This document shows positions 45,201-58,430 of a stretch of 64,000 nt of DNA, one piece after another. The stretch is from Allium sativum. Its lineage: Eukaryota > Streptophyta > Magnoliopsida > Asparagales > Amaryllidaceae. A program made the translations under genes and the position numbers. Below the pieces are notes generated by a model. That model was not told the origin of the DNA and did not search any database. It was given only the letters and a program-made list of their open reading frames with translations. Each line of letters starts with the position of its first letter. Position 1 is the first letter of the stretch. The DNA lies in the NCBI GenBank assembly GCA_030737875.1, contig CM060922.1:300505456-300569455 (forward strand), in the 5' to 3' direction.

Positions 45201-46290
45201 TTTGGGGCCCTCAATCTCCAATTGCCTAAACTGCAAACTCGAATCTTTCCCAATCACCTACCTTGACATCCCTCTTTGCCCATCTAAACTCGTCAGATCT
45301 GATTGGCTTTCCCTTATATCCTAAATTTAGCACATATTAGCATCATGGAAATCTAATTCCCTGTCCACGGCTGGTCCACCCTGGTTCAATCTGTGCTCTC
45401 AGCAATCCCCTCTTATTGGATGTCCTTTCACAAACTCCTAGCTTGGGTTATCTCCAGAATAGATGCTATAAGAAGCTCTTTTTTTTGGAATGGGTGTAAA
45501 GCTAAAAGATTAGTTAACTGGATAACAATTTGCTTACCTCGAGAACACGGTGGCTTAGGAATTTCAAGTCTTGCCCTCTTCAACCAGGCATTGTTAGCCA
45601 AATGGCTATGGTGTCTTCTCACCCCTGGCTCCTTTATCTGGAAGGATTGGATCTTAACTAATCTCTCTTCCACGTTAAGCTAGGTAGTGGTAATTGTTGC
45701 CTCTTTTGGTCTGATATATGGTGTAGCCATCTACCCCTTTCTCAGCTATATCCGAATTTATTTTCTTTAACCACTGAACCATATCTCTCTGTTTCTAGCA
45801 TCTTGGGCTCCGGCCCATTGGGCCTCTTTCCCTCTAGTTTTTTGGCCTTGATACCCTATCAGATATTCTACAAATTTATAACATTGTGCTTTCAATCAAC
45901 CCTTCTGTTGGGCCTGATGGCTACTATTGGGCTTTAAGCCCAAATAAAGGATTCACCGTTTCTTCTTGTTACAGCTTCCTCTCTCATCCAAGACGTTGCT
46001 TCTCCTTTGCACGCCTCTGGAAATGTTGACTCCTACCACACCTGATCTTCTTCCAATGGTGCCTCATTCATAATCACATCAATACTAAAAGCATACTCTG
46101 GAGATTGCGCATCACTGCTGACCCTCGTTGTACCTTCTGCACCTATAACGATGAAGCCATCGATCGCCTCTTCTTCGATTGCGACTTCTCCTTTAGGGTC
46201 TGGGCTGCAGCTGGCTCATATCTGCTAGGCTTCATCCCTAATCTCACCTCCTTCTTCGAATACTGGCAACATAACCCCCTGACCTGATGA
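45201..46290 (+). pseudogene. LINE ORF2 C-terminal region with zf-RVT-like motif
   Basis: An open part at 45393-45683 carries AIPSYWMS, RIDAIRSSFFWNG and REHGGLGI, typical after the LINE RT. An open part at 46105-46287 carries CTFCTYNDEAIDRLFFDC, the Cys/His-rich region near the end of ORF2. Frames are interrupted between them. Confidence 0.75.
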
Positions 46291-46796
46291 TTGATTCTTT
46301 TGTGTCGATCTTTAGTTGGTGCATTCAGTTGGAGCGTAATGCTCACATTTTTAATAAACAAAAAAGCACTTCTTTGGTACTTGCGGCTATATCATTCATT
46401 TGTTCGAATCATATGTAGGTGCTTCCAGGCACGTACGCTTAAGACACACTCTCCCAGCACCGCCTGCGCTTGACACTCAGGGAAGCAGCTCAGACTTCCA
46501 TGGATGAACAATTATGGTGCCTTGTCCGAACTTACTACCCTTTTGCTATCTTCATGGGTTTGTTCGGCAAGTACATGCAGTATGCTGCTCATTATACGTA
46601 TGTAGTATTATGGCATCCAGTGTATGTATGTAGTATGTATTATGAATCTTCTGTAAACTGCTTATAGGATGGTCTATGTCCTAAACTTTATGCCACTAGT
46701 TGGGCCTGTCAACCAGACCATTATATTTATACATATTATGCTAATCGGCTGTGTAGCCATTCTCTGCACAAGCGTCTTCCTCAAAACAAAAAAATA

Positions 46797-47711
46797 ATTG
46801 GATAATGATTTTTGGAGATTGAAACCGATTTAGAGTTTTAATAAAACTTTGAACAAAGATTTGTATGAAGAAAATGGAGATTAAAACTACATTAGAGTTT
46901 TAATGAGTCTTTAATTAGATTTGAAATGAAAGACGGTAATTAAACTCACCGAAACCCGAGGGCTGTTAGTTATGGAGTACCACCAGTTTTGCTCCATGGG
47001 ATGAAAAGGACGGGGTATTATGCCATCTAAGATTGATACATTTATTTTCGAAATTAATTTTCACATTTTGCACTAGTAATAATAAAAGGGAATTTTTGCG
47101 TATCAAGCATGTTTGGCTATTATAATGTAAAACTCTTTCCTTCGGTTTGCGCTTGCATTGTGTGATGGGACTTGAGTCTTATAATAGCTTCGTTTTTCAA
47201 AAAGGCATTGTGAGTTTTTATGATTGGCATTCATGTGGAGAAAACCCGATCCGTGTTATACGGCGTGGTCCCGTGATTTAACTAACTTTAAAATAAAGAT
47301 TAAAAGTTGTTTTTGGTTCTCACACCAGTCCCATGACTAACCTAGAGTTTATTGTTTCCCACCTAAACTCTGGGTGCCCATAGTTTTCCACACCTGAAAC
47401 TAATAGTTTTGGTTTTGTAGATATTTTTAAAACAGGATCCTAGATTTTTGCACGAGCTACACGCTGGATTATTTTGTATTTTCGTTGTGTATTGTAATTG
47501 ATTACTCTTATACTTTTCCGTTGTGTATCAATTATTGTACTCTAATATATTCTGTACTCTGATGTAAATTGTTGTAATAGCAATGAAATATTCTTTTGTG
47601 CTTCGTTCTGACATGTTGTATGCTATAACGGTTCGAGGATTTCTACTGTTTTGGATCGGACCTGTGTGACTTACAGTTGATTCGAAGAGCGGGAATTTTT
47701 GGGTCCTTACA
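46797..47711 (+). mobile_element. LTR fragment G, right part
   Basis: It resumes after the LINE with TTAATAAAAC and TTTAATTAGATTTGAAATG blocks, then jumps at about 47021 from the CCATGGGATGA block (matching about 11820) to the GCCATCTAAGATTGATAC block (matching about 13120), a deletion of about 1.3 kb. It ends TTGGGTCCTTACA at 47711. Confidence 0.65.
47116..47188 (+). other. Conserved LTR long stem, fragment G
   Basis: GCTATTATAA (47116-47125) pairs with TTATAATAGC (47179-47188), and ACTC (47132-47135) with GAGT (47174-47177). It lies about 595 bp from the LTR end. The pairs differ from both E1 and C by compensated changes. Confidence 0.6.
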
Positions 47712-47827
47712 GTAGTGGTACTTAAATAATTATATTTATATGAAATAATTTGATTTATAATGATTATAATATATATAATTGTTAAATTTAAAATAAAATG
47801 GTACAATTAAAATAGTTGTAAAGTATA

Positions 47828-48613
47828 TTAAGTTAAAATTCTTTCAATTTCCTACACGACCCGAAACTTGACCCAAAACCCGCATGAAAATTAACAGGTT
47901 AACCCGACTTGTTTAGTTAGCGGGTCATTCTCGGGTTAATACGAATTTGACCCGTTTATAAATGGGTGGGTTTAGGGTTGACTCGATAACCCAAATTTGA
48001 CCCTCAAAACCTGATTATATGTTGTATATATTCCATATTGTTATTCTTTTATGTAGGCTTTTAGTGTTAGTGTTCTATGTATGCAGTAATTAGTATGCTC
48101 GTATATTTTTGTGTAAGCTGTTATATTATACTAATTTATTCTTGTATGTTATTGGTTATATTTTACTTATAGCAATTGTATCTCTTCCAAATTGTTAGTC
48201 TTTTATTTATGCAGTATGCTTATATATTCTTATGTATGGAGAATGATATTTGGATATGGTGATTTCATGCTTTATATATGTGATGGTTTCCTGTTGGTGA
48301 TTTTATATCTTGCTACATGTTGGTTATTATAAATAGTGCATCATGTTGGTGATTATGTTCTTTTGCTATTTATATTAGTGGGAAATATTTGTCAATGGGT
48401 CAAACGGGTAAACCAGGCTCGACACGACCTGTTTAGTTAAACGGGTTACACGGGTCGGGTTGGATCAACCCATTTATAAACGGGTCGGGTTAGGGTTGGG
48501 AAAAATGACTCGTTTAATAAATGGATTGACTTGAATCGTTTGTAAATCAACCCGAACCCGACTTGACCTGACCCGAACTCAACCCGACACGACCTGTTGA
48601 CAGCCTTAAGTTA
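47828..48613. mobile_element. hAT-like non-autonomous DNA element, about 770 bp
   Basis: The 8-bp duplication TTAAGTTA (47828-47835 and 48606-48613) brackets 47836-48605. Both subterminal zones are dense in short repeats around ACCCG, CGGGT and TCGGGTTG, in inverted arrangement (for example CACGACCCG on the left, CCCGACACGACC on the right). The right end read inward gives GGCTGTCAACAGGTCG. Eight-base duplications and such subterminal motifs are typical of plant hAT elements. The interior is AT-rich and non-coding; outer inverted repeats are imperfect. Confidence 0.6.
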
Positions 48614-51344
48614 AATATAAAATAGTTATCGAATAATAGTTAAATTGCCAAAATAGTTGTAGAATAATAGTTAGTTTTAGATAGTGAATTTTAAATTATT
48701 TTTATATACGATAATACAAATTCCAAATAATTTAGAATAGTCCAATCCAAACCATTTAGCTCCATTTCCATAGTTCAACTTATTACCAATTTAAAATTTC
48801 AAAATTCAACTCAATGAGTTTAACTTTAAACAATATATAATTAAGTTCAATTCATTTCAAGACAATACTCAAGTAGAGTTATTTTGTTCTATTCTTAAAG
48901 ATACACATTATCTCTGAATCACATGTTAATAAAGTTTATATCAATAAATCTAAATTTTCAATTTAATTGATTATATATATTTTAACTTTTTTATATTTAG
49001 ATTCAACCATTTACTTAATAAATTATTATCTAATCCATTTATTAAGTTCCAAAAATCATAGCAAACTCAAAAACCTAGTCATTATTTTCCAATTCACATT
49101 TTTAAAGATCAAATTAACTTAACTTGATAACATCAATTTAGTTAATTCATTAAAAAATTAAGTTATCATTAAATTTCTAGCTTCTCTTTAAAACCTTTAT
49201 ATAATTATATTTTCAAAAACCTGTAATTGTAGATAAAATTTAAAATTTAAATAATATTTATACTATATTAAAAGATTCATTAATTTACTTATAAAATTAT
49301 TTAAATTTTAAAACTAAATAATATTATAATTTGAGTTCTTTTTAAAAACATATATTAACTTATAATTTAAAATTTTATAATATATGTTCTAAATTTAATG
49401 CTTTATTAAATTAACAAAATATAAGTTTAAATAAAGTTCTAAATTTAGATTTCTACAATACTTTTATGAAATCAACATATTTTTATAAATTCAGAAAATA
49501 CTTTTAAAATGGACCAACATAATGCATATATAATTTTCCACCTTGACCAAGTGATAAAAATAAATATTCTTTCAATCTGTTAAATATTCAATTTACAGGT
49601 ATTAATCTTTGTAACTGGCATCCAAGTATATTCAACTTTAATCCCTAAATCAGTATAGTGGTTTCAGTATATATCATTTCAAACCATGATGATTTTTCAA
49701 ATCTATAGGCAACTTGCAGTGTGTGAACAAAATAAATATAATAATACAAATGTTACACGTGCATCATAATATATCACATAATCCAATATCACTTGCAATA
49801 ATTTGTGTCATATATGTCAAAAGTGAGTGTGTGTGTCACATGTGTGCAAATCTATAATAGACAAATCAAGTTTTCTAGAGCAATCCTAACATTTCAAATG
49901 TCATTTCAAGATGTGTCAATTTACTAAATGAAAATGTTAATCATGGGTGAGGGTTCTCTGTGCATGGAAAATTACAAGGAAGACAATGTAGATCGATACG
50001 AACATGGATACAGAAAGCAAGATTATATGATTTATAAGATTAGAAACTTAAAATCTGTCCATAATTTTATAAAATTATATGATTATATGGAAAATTAAAA
50101 AATTATATGATTTATAAGATTTATCCATAATTTTACTGAATTTAAAATCTCATTTTTAAACAAATGCATTTCTTGGATTTCGTACTGTTAAAACCGCGAT
50201 GTTTTCCAAAACTACTATTATGGCCATATTTTAGGATGTACTCAACAGAATGTTAGCCTTTACGATTTATTGGAAATCTATGGTAAAAAGACTTAAAAAA
50301 ACATACTTTAAAGAATTTGGATTCATATTTTGCTATATACTAAAAACTCAATTACCAAGGCACATAATTATGAACTACCATTACACTATGCACCAAAATT
50401 TCTTCATATTTCATACTCATTTCCAAAATTTATTTTGATGCTCATAAGAATTTATCCTTCATTTATAAAACAATTTAAAACATATCCAAAGGAATCATTC
50501 CATTTCCACCATTTTATTCAAGATAGGAAAATGATTTCCTTTGTGCTTATCGACGCATATTTAAAGTGACTTAATAAATAACCCATATAACAAACATATT
50601 ACCAACAAAAACTTGTTAAACAATTATCATAGCACACATAAACATCATTAATCATAATTATAGCAAGCATAATAATTTTCATAACATATTGATAGTTATG
50701 GTCATTTTAAAGTTAACTTGAATTTGAATTAAAAGCTACCGAAACATTCTATAATTTTCTTCATTCAACCTAAAATGTTCTTAACACAAGCATGCTCTGT
50801 ATAATTGCCTCAAGTATCCTCATCTCTTCCAATTTCTCTCGGCCTCCCTCCTGAAGTGGATGATGCTTGGTCTTGAATCTTCGTTGAGTGGTGGAGATTT
50901 ATGAAGAAGAGGTTTGGTTATAATATCGATGACTTTAGATTGCTTACTTGAGCGGTGAGTTATTTCTTTTCTTCATGATTTTAAATAGAATTTAGAAGTC
51001 ATTCAAGAGCTTAAGGGGAGCATGAAGAGAATTTAGGTGTAAGAAAATGAGAGAAAGAGGTTTAGTATTTATTGGAAAACTTATTCAAACATGATTATCT
51101 CATTAATAAAACTATATTAAGTCATGTTCATAATTATTTCCTGATATTCATCTTTCATCATTTCATTTATATCAGCTATTTTTATACTCTCTAACTTAGT
51201 ATAAAATTTCCTAAAACTTCTTGTATATTGTCACTAATATCTTTCACCAATATTCGTCACTTTAAATTTTGAAAGAAAACTGGAATTTTTATTAGTTTAA
51301 ATCCTTTGAATTCCTTTAATAAAAGTGATTATCGGGTTCTTACA
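48614..51344 (-). mobile_element. AT-rich LTR remains H
   Basis: The right edge reads CGGGTTCTTACA followed by a polypurine-like tract, so this is an LTR in minus orientation starting TGTAAGAACCCG. A GC-richer segment near 50800-51060 corresponds to the leader position of other LTRs. 48614-50750 is very AT-rich with no landmark or gene I can recognise. The distal LTR end is not found. Confidence 0.45.
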
Positions 51345-51376
51345 TTCTCCCTCAGTAAAGAATTTCATCATGAAAT
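51345..51376 (-). promoter_or_regulatory. Polypurine tract and hairpin of remains H
   Basis: On the minus strand the tract ACTGAGGGAGAA (51356-51345) abuts the LTR start. Just upstream is the inverted repeat ATTTCA-TGA-TGAAAT (51376-51362). The arrangement equals that of elements A and E2 with a different stem. Confidence 0.55.
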
Positions 51377-53066
51377 CTAATAATAAGATAACTATAAAAG
51401 GTTCTCAAATTCTAAATTAACGATGCACAATATTAGTGTTTCCACCACATGGAGTGTATGCATTTGTTTTATATAAGGCAAAAATTAGGATATGCTTTCT
51501 TCATTCATTCCTCGGTTTTCTAATTGCAATCATCTACGTTTACACTCCACTGGACGTTTACTAATTTGATAAACTTCTTCCTTAATCATTTTTCTTTGTG
51601 AACCATGATCAGTACTGGTCTTGGAATACCCCACCTTTATACCCATATTATCCAAGAGTATTACTAAGTAATACCATCAGATAATACAGAGAATGAGGCT
51701 GTAGGTTCTCAAACGTGCAAATTCTCTTGGACTAACACTGGTACTTATCATAATTTCTGAAATATCACTTACTCTTACGTACTCAATGTCGGTACAAAAC
51801 AATTACACATGTGCTTCCAGGACAGAACAATACAATATACATGAATATAGAGACCACAAAGCCAATCGAATCGACAAAATATAATGTATAATATTTAACA
51901 TTTTATACACATTTACCTATTACACATCGATGTATATACATTAATCCATACAATACACTATAATAAATGATATACTAAGTTACTATACTCTTCTAAACCC
52001 AATAAATACAAGCTAGTCTCGTTGCCCCTGAACATGTAATGTCTCGGTCTGATCCGAGTATTATATAATAATAAACGGATCATTCTATGTTTAAATCCAT
52101 TATAGTTAATATAAAATGTTTGGGTTCATAAAATAATAATAATAATAATAATAATAATAGAATGTAATCTCAACACAATCAATCAATAATCATCATTTAT
52201 ATAATTCATCAAAATATATCCCCTAGAATCAATATAAGACACCGACCATAAAATCCAAATCTCAATCAAATTCAAGAAAGACATCTTAATGTATTAATGA
52301 TCAATAAGTCAACAAACCTAAATATCATCCAAATCACTGTAAATATAATATTTTCCCGTACATGAACAAATATCATTAACTAAAATAACAGAAAAGACAA
52401 GTGAATTTGAAACATCAAAACATCATAGAAAACTTCCTGTGCTTAATTTCTTGACTAGTACTACATTTTTGGTACCACCCATCGTGATGAATAGGGCCAT
52501 GAACATCATAAACATCTTAATGACTATAGCCGAAACAACTTGATGCCCTTATTCACAAAATTCGAGTAATACATCGTGACGGCTATAGTCTAACTCATCG
52601 TGATGACTCCAATCGAATACTCGGTCATAGTACTAATAATCATCTTGAATGTCTCTCAACCTCTCGGTTGGGAACCCATAAGGTGCCAATGCATGTCCCA
52701 TACCATTCGTTTGCCCCTAATGGTTTACTATTCAATCGTTGGTACCACACTAAAAAACATCATCAATTATACACCGCCTCATTCATCGGCAAGCGTAAAG
52801 ATAAAACTCATCTCATCTTTCTTTCCGACAAGTACTAAATGGAAATCTAAATTGTCTCATCTCATCAGAAAGTAAAAATCCATCATAAACATCAAAACAT
52901 CATAAATTCATAAACAACAAAACATCATGAATTCGTAAACATCATTACATCATGAATTCATCGTAGAGTAACTTGCCTCGTGTTATTGATAGCATCCTGA
53001 TTGGTTCATCAGAGAGCATACTCCAATTGAGTAGTTCTTGAACCAATAGTCTTCACCAAAATTTGG
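51377..53066. other. Non-coding remnant interior and LTR-like sequence
   Basis: 51377 to about 52010 follows the polypurine tract and is probably leftover interior of H; no gag or pol signature was found. 52490-52760 shares phrases with block D (ATGACT-CC repeats; a CGGTTGGGAACCC segment against GTTGGTTCCCAAC). It ends at the E2 insertion point. Confidence 0.4.
52128..52159. repeat. (TAA)n microsatellite
   Basis: About ten TAA units. Confidence 0.9.
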
Positions 53067-53402
53067 TGTGACGAAAAGGAATTTCGCTCGGTCCGAACCA
53101 GTCGCTAAACCAACCCAGACCGTTCGAAACGCCCTATCGTTTGAGAATACAACAAAATATAATGCATACAAAAGAACATTTCACTGTATATCACAACAAT
53201 GCATCAGATTACAAGAATATACAGAGTATGAATCAATATTACACAGAAATACCAGAGATTTAAATTACATTTAAATACATAGCAGCGGAAATAAGACAAT
53301 ACACAACTAGAAGAGATATACGGATACAAAGCTTTCCGGATATCGTTCCAGCTGTAAACCAGGATCCTGTGAATATAAATCTGCAAAACCAAAACTACTA
53401 GC

Positions 53403-53472
53403 TGCCCGTGTCAAAATAGGGGCACCCAGAGTTTAGGTCAAAACAATAAACTCCAAGTCAGTCATGTGACTG
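53403..53472 (-). other. Hairpin cluster, E2 3' LTR
   Basis: TGCCC/GGGCA (53403-53407 with 53420-53424), GAGTTTA/TAAACTC (53429-53435 with 53447-53453) and CAGTC-ATGT-GACTG (53459-53472). The same set recurs in the 5' LTR near 60707-60776; its first left arm still reads TGCCC. Confidence 0.55.
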
Positions 53473-53614
53473 GTGTGAGAACTAAAACAGTTATTAATCT
53501 TTATTTTTAAAGTTTGGTAAATCAAGGGACCACGCCGTATAACACGGAACGGGTTTCCTCCCAAGAATACCAGTGCATAAATAAACAGCACAATGCTAAA
53601 TAAAGAAAAATGAA

Positions 53615-53686
53615 GCTGTTATAAGACCCAGGTCCTATCACACAATGCAACGCAAGCCGGGGGATAGGGTTTTCCCTTATAATAGC
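53615..53686 (-). other. Conserved LTR long stem, E2 3' LTR
   Basis: GCTGTTATAAG (53615-53625) faces CTTATAATAGC (53676-53686), with ACCC/GGGT inside. One pair is disturbed compared with the perfect 5' LTR copy at 60919-60990. Confidence 0.6.
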
Positions 53687-56629
53687 CAAAGAATGCTTGA
53701 TACGTTTAAAACAAATCATTTGATACTATTATAAGTGCATAGTGTATAAAACAACTTCAAATCATAAGTATCAATCATAGGCGACATGGGTACCATATAT
53801 CATGTCGCCATACTAGTTCTACAATTAAAACCGCAAAATCACGTATTTGGAAGTTGGATTTCCTCTGTGAACCGAGGCAAAAGATAGTCCTCAATCGATT
53901 CGAGACTCTCTAGCCCGAGCCTCAGGATCAGAACGCATCAGCCCTTTAGATCTCAGGGCCGGTCCACCGATGTGGATTATTATGCCTGAACACTACGTTT
54001 CCCCGCCCTTTGGGGCGTAAATGAGCCAACGAATGACTCCATCGAACCCGGATTGTCCGATCAAACCGAGGCGTCTCGCAACAGCAACAACCACACAGGT
54101 GAAAAGTATATAAATGTTAGGGCTGGAAGGTCACTGACACCACCTTAGCTAGAAAGAAACACATGCCCTCCCTGAGGTCCTCTCCCGTTTTTGGTTCACA
54201 ACCGGGGTGCGAAACTCGCGAAGTAAACGTTACACAAAGCTAAGCCACAAAGGCCGTGCTTCGATCATCAACCACAAGACTTTGCTTTTCAACAGAAGCC
54301 TTGATCATTTGCATCTTAGCATGCCACACAGGCAATTCACTCCATGCGATTGATATCCATCAATATATAACCCCTGAGCTCGTACGTCTCAGAGAAGGGC
54401 GTTAAGCAAGGGAATAAATTCTCCCCCGCCAAACAGATATATATTTAGTAGAAATCAATCACACAGACTAAAATCCAATGTCAGACACACAGTCCATTTA
54501 CAAGTCCGTTCTGGGTCTGAACGAAACCGGAGGCACCTAGTACCCCGCATATCCATCGATCTCCAAGTACGTCTGGACGATCACCAACGGTTTCCATCTT
54601 CTTGGGTGTATAGCCCAATCAAGATCATCAGTAATCACCCAAACGACGTGAAGACTTCTGGTCTTCGACCACTGTATTCATCTTCGACTTATCGTCGTAT
54701 CAGTTATTCAGAATGGGATAAACCCGGTCTTTCCAAATAACTCACGTATATTTTAAATAAGTGTTACACAAACACAACATACGCCTCATTCCAATTCATC
54801 AGTCACTAACCGTAAATTAATCAAGAGAATAATTTCCCAAATATTAACCCCGAAGGCCGAAACCAACATCAGATCAATATCCAGAAAACCATTCTGCTTG
54901 GCTAACCGACAGTTAGTTTCTAAATTTCACATTCATAGGGAAAGGTTCCCATTAATTTTATCTAAGATAAATTCCTTGAATTTATTCTTTATTCTATTTT
55001 TGAATATCAATTCAAACTAGTCGGGATTAGCGAACCTTACCGAAGTAATCATTTGTTTTAATTTCCCAATCCCAATCTATTCATCCCATGAAGTAAAACG
55101 GGTCTTACTTCATATCTAACACCACGGTGTTACCGGTAAATTCAATTACCATTTCACGTTCAAATCTAATTAAAGATTTAACTATCGCCTGGAGCAAAAC
55201 TGGTGATACTCCATTTCGATTATTTCAATCTAATTAAAGATTCATTAAAACTCCACTTAGTTTTAATCGCTAACTAGGTTAAAGAATCAGTGTCATTTAA
55301 AACACGGTTCACGATAAACCCAAAATCACATTCCATTAATTATCGGGTTAAAGAACGAGTGTTATTTAAAACACTGTTCACGATAAACCCAAAAATCAAT
55401 ATCAATTCAATTCCAATTAAATAATATTTAATTGGTACACTTCATTAAATCTAAATAAAAAGATTTAATCTTTTCTCAACTGGGTTCAAGAACAGTGTTA
55501 GTGAAGACACCATTAACGACAAACCCAAATCACATTTGATATTCAATACAAGGCTCTGAATAGAAAATATATCGGCTTATATTCAATATCAAATTCTACG
55601 ATTAACAAATGTCGTATTGGAAATAACGATATAAATATATATCTTTCAAATTTCCATAACAACATCCGTATAATCACGAATTCCAACATCGAAATATTCC
55701 GAAGACAATTTCGATTCAAATCCACTCCAATGCAATCATTGGAAATTCTGGTCATTTTTAAAACCCTTTCGAATTCAATTTATTTATTTAAAAATAAATA
55801 GAATTATAATTCTAGTTCAAAACTAGTTTATTTCGATAAAAATCTATTTTTATCTTTTCAAATATGGAGTTTTTCACCCCAATTTTCCCCAAATCATTTC
55901 TTATGATTTTACACAAATTATTACTATTTTTAATAATTTTATCAAGGCCCGTACAGTCGATTTCCAACAATGGCCATCGAACTGCACTTACAGCGACCTT
56001 TTCCGAATTTGATTTGGACGTATCTCCAAATCCAACCGTTAGATTTTGAATTTCTAATATTTGTTAGAAAGCTCTTTTCGATACGAACCCAACGGTTCCG
56101 GTTTTAGGAGAATCCGACGGTCGGATCTCCCGTAATGTCCGTTTGAAATAAATGGTCGAAATTCACGAACTGCCGCGGCGCGTTCTATTCAGGCCATTAT
56201 ATTATATATATATAATATATATTTCGTCGATTTCTATTTAAAACGAATTTTATAAATAGTTTTTAAATTCGTTTCAAAATTCATTTCAACTTCCATTTCA
56301 ATTCAAAGCAAAATTGAATTCTTCTTTATAAATTCTTTTTAAAACTCATTTCTATTCAATTCAAATTTCAATTCAATTTGAATTCATTTCACTTCGTTTT
56401 AAATTCAATTCGAATTCGTTTTCAATTCGATTCAATTCAAAGTGGTTTTCTATTCGATTCAATTCAAATTGGTTTTCTATTCCTTTTCAATTCAATTCAA
56501 ATTCATTTTTTATTCCTTTTCAATTCAATTCAAATTCATTTTAAATCAAATTTAAAAACGAATATAATCGATATAAATCTCGTTCGCGTCAAAATGGCGT
56601 CAATCTAATCAACACGGCTTCATATATTT

Positions 56630-56870
56630 CTATTTTCAAATATTCTATTTCAAATATTTCTATTTCAAATATTTCTATTTCAAATATTTCGTTTCAAATA
56701 TTTTCGTTCAACACATAACTAATCTCAACGGATGAGTACAGTCAACACATGAACCTTTATTTTATATTGATAAAGATGTAAATTTTTATTATTAAAATAT
56801 TTCGTTCAACACATGACTAATCTCAACGGATGAGTACAGTCAACACACGAACCTTTATTTTATAATATTC
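56630..56870. repeat. 17-bp tandem repeat and 63-bp duplication in E2 LTR
   Basis: AAATATTTCTATTTC is repeated about four times (56636-56705). Then a 63-bp segment starting TTCGTTCAACACATAACT (56703-56765) recurs at 56801-56863 with few changes. E1 lacks the duplicated segment at the matching place (about 10160-10260). Confidence 0.7.
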
Positions 56871-57739
56871 TTTATTTTCTAAATTGAAATGAGGCCCAAT
56901 CAATTACCATATAATGTTAATTATATGGGTTTTCTACACCACATGTATTCAATAACAACGATGAATAATCAACCAACATCCAAAGTGCATTCTACACTGT
57001 ATAAGCATCAAATATAAATATTCAACGCTTATAACAGCCTGTCAATCAATCGATCGACATACAGCTAAACAATCGGGATTAGTGTACGTCAAATATCATC
57101 CCAATACCCGTGTGGGGTTTCAAGCAATCAAACACAGATTTTTATTTGTGCAGTTGGGCGATGTGTAAAATTTATCGTCCCAATCAATGTCCTTCAAATA
57201 GGTGTACATAAACAAACCGTCAGGTTTGTAAATGAATATTTATTTATTCACATTTACGTTAAAAATTATATTTTTAACGATCAAACTATTTTATTCAACT
57301 TATTAATATTCTATTCGGTTCATTTATTAAATAAAATGTTATCTTCATTTTTCTAACATATTTTTAGAAAATTTCGGCAGTATAACGGCACGATACTAGA
57401 AACGGGACGAGGCCTAGCCTTATCCCCGGTCTAGTGAAGGCCCACGCCATTCACACATCAATCAAATCAATTTCATTTCACCAAACAATTCAATTCAAAC
57501 CAAATAATCTAACCAACTACACAACCAAACAATTAAACAAACAAGCCATCCATGGTCTGTGGATGACGGGTGTCGGGTGCTACTAAATACCGTCTGCATC
57601 CTAGTATATATATATAACTAGAAAAGAAATTGAAACGTGAGAAATTCTCACCGATAGCTATCCAACTTCACGACACTTCAATCTTCGTCGTTATCGCATC
57701 TTTTTCATCTTTGTCGCCCGTAGCCACTACATAGGTAAA

Positions 57740-57985
57740 AATCGAATTTTTACTTCGTTATTCAATATAGAAAAATCTAATTTTTACTACGCTATTCAAT
57801 ATAGAAAAATCTAATTAATTTTTTTTCTTCATATAAAAACCTAATTTTCTTCATATAAAAATCTAATTTTCTTCATATAAAAATCAAAATTTTCTTCATA
57901 TAAAAACCTAATTTTCTTCATATAAAAACCTAATTTTTCTTCATATAAAAATCTAATTTTCTTCATATAAAAATCAAAACCTTTT
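57740..57985 (-). repeat. Short tandem repeats AAAATCTAATTTTCTTCATAT type
   Basis: Units of about 22-23 bp (TTTTCTTCATATAAAAAYCTAA) plus three larger units with CTTCGTTATTCAATATAGAA. The tract lies next to the leader, as does the 34-bp array in E1. Confidence 0.8.
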
Positions 57986-58060
57986 AAACAAATAAAAATC
58001 AGTTTTTATCCTACTAATCATATAGAAGATAAATGAACAAATTAAATAAAGATAATAGAA

Positions 58061-58430
58061 ACTTACTGCGTTGGTCGAAGGGAGGAGGGAGTCAGAGTTG
58101 GTGGCTGACCGGAGGTGGCTCGCCAGAGTCGGGGGTGCAAGGCGGAGGTCGGGGGGGCTGCGCTCCAGCGGAGGGGGCTCGCTTCTTGGAATTGGCAACA
58201 GGGGGGATTTCGGGGTTTACATGGAAGGAGAGGAGTGCGGCGAGGGAAGATGAGGAGGGAGGAAGGAGGAACGGCGGAGAAGAAGGGGGGTTCGCCGGAG
58301 CTTGGTCGGGGTGAGGCGCACGCCGCAGGCGGCGACAGACGAGGTAGAAAGACGGGATCGAGATCCCCCTTTTTTTTTGATTCTGATCGAATGAAGAAGG
58401 GGGGGGGGGGGGCAGAACGAGATTAAGGAT
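58061..58430 (-). promoter_or_regulatory. Putative leader of E2 LTR with splice donor
   Basis: The plus strand is strongly G-rich here, so the minus-strand transcript would be C-rich, as in E1 at 8581-8886. It ends in GTAAGT (minus strand, 58066-58061). Overlapping plus-strand frames such as 58033-58314 are Gly/Arg-rich composition artefacts. A poly(G) run lies near 58399-58412. Confidence 0.4.

Larger units (their letters stand above)
41187..46796 (+). mobile_element. Decayed L1-type LINE
   Basis: In order: an ORF1 region with two CCHC zinc knuckles, an AP-type endonuclease, a reverse transcriptase, and a C-terminal region with a Cys-rich zf-RVT-like motif, then an A-rich end (AAAACAAAAAAATA, 46783-46796). 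Reading frames are broken many times. The element sits inside LTR fragment G, in the same orientation. I could not find a convincing target duplication, and the 5' edge is approximate. Confidence 0.85.

Noticed and set aside
46105..46287. Separate zinc-finger gene
   Set aside because: It is the Cys-rich C-terminal part of LINE ORF2, in order behind the RT.
58033..58426. Gly/Arg-rich frames on the plus strand
   Set aside because: They read the complement of the E2 leader; composition alone explains the long open frames.
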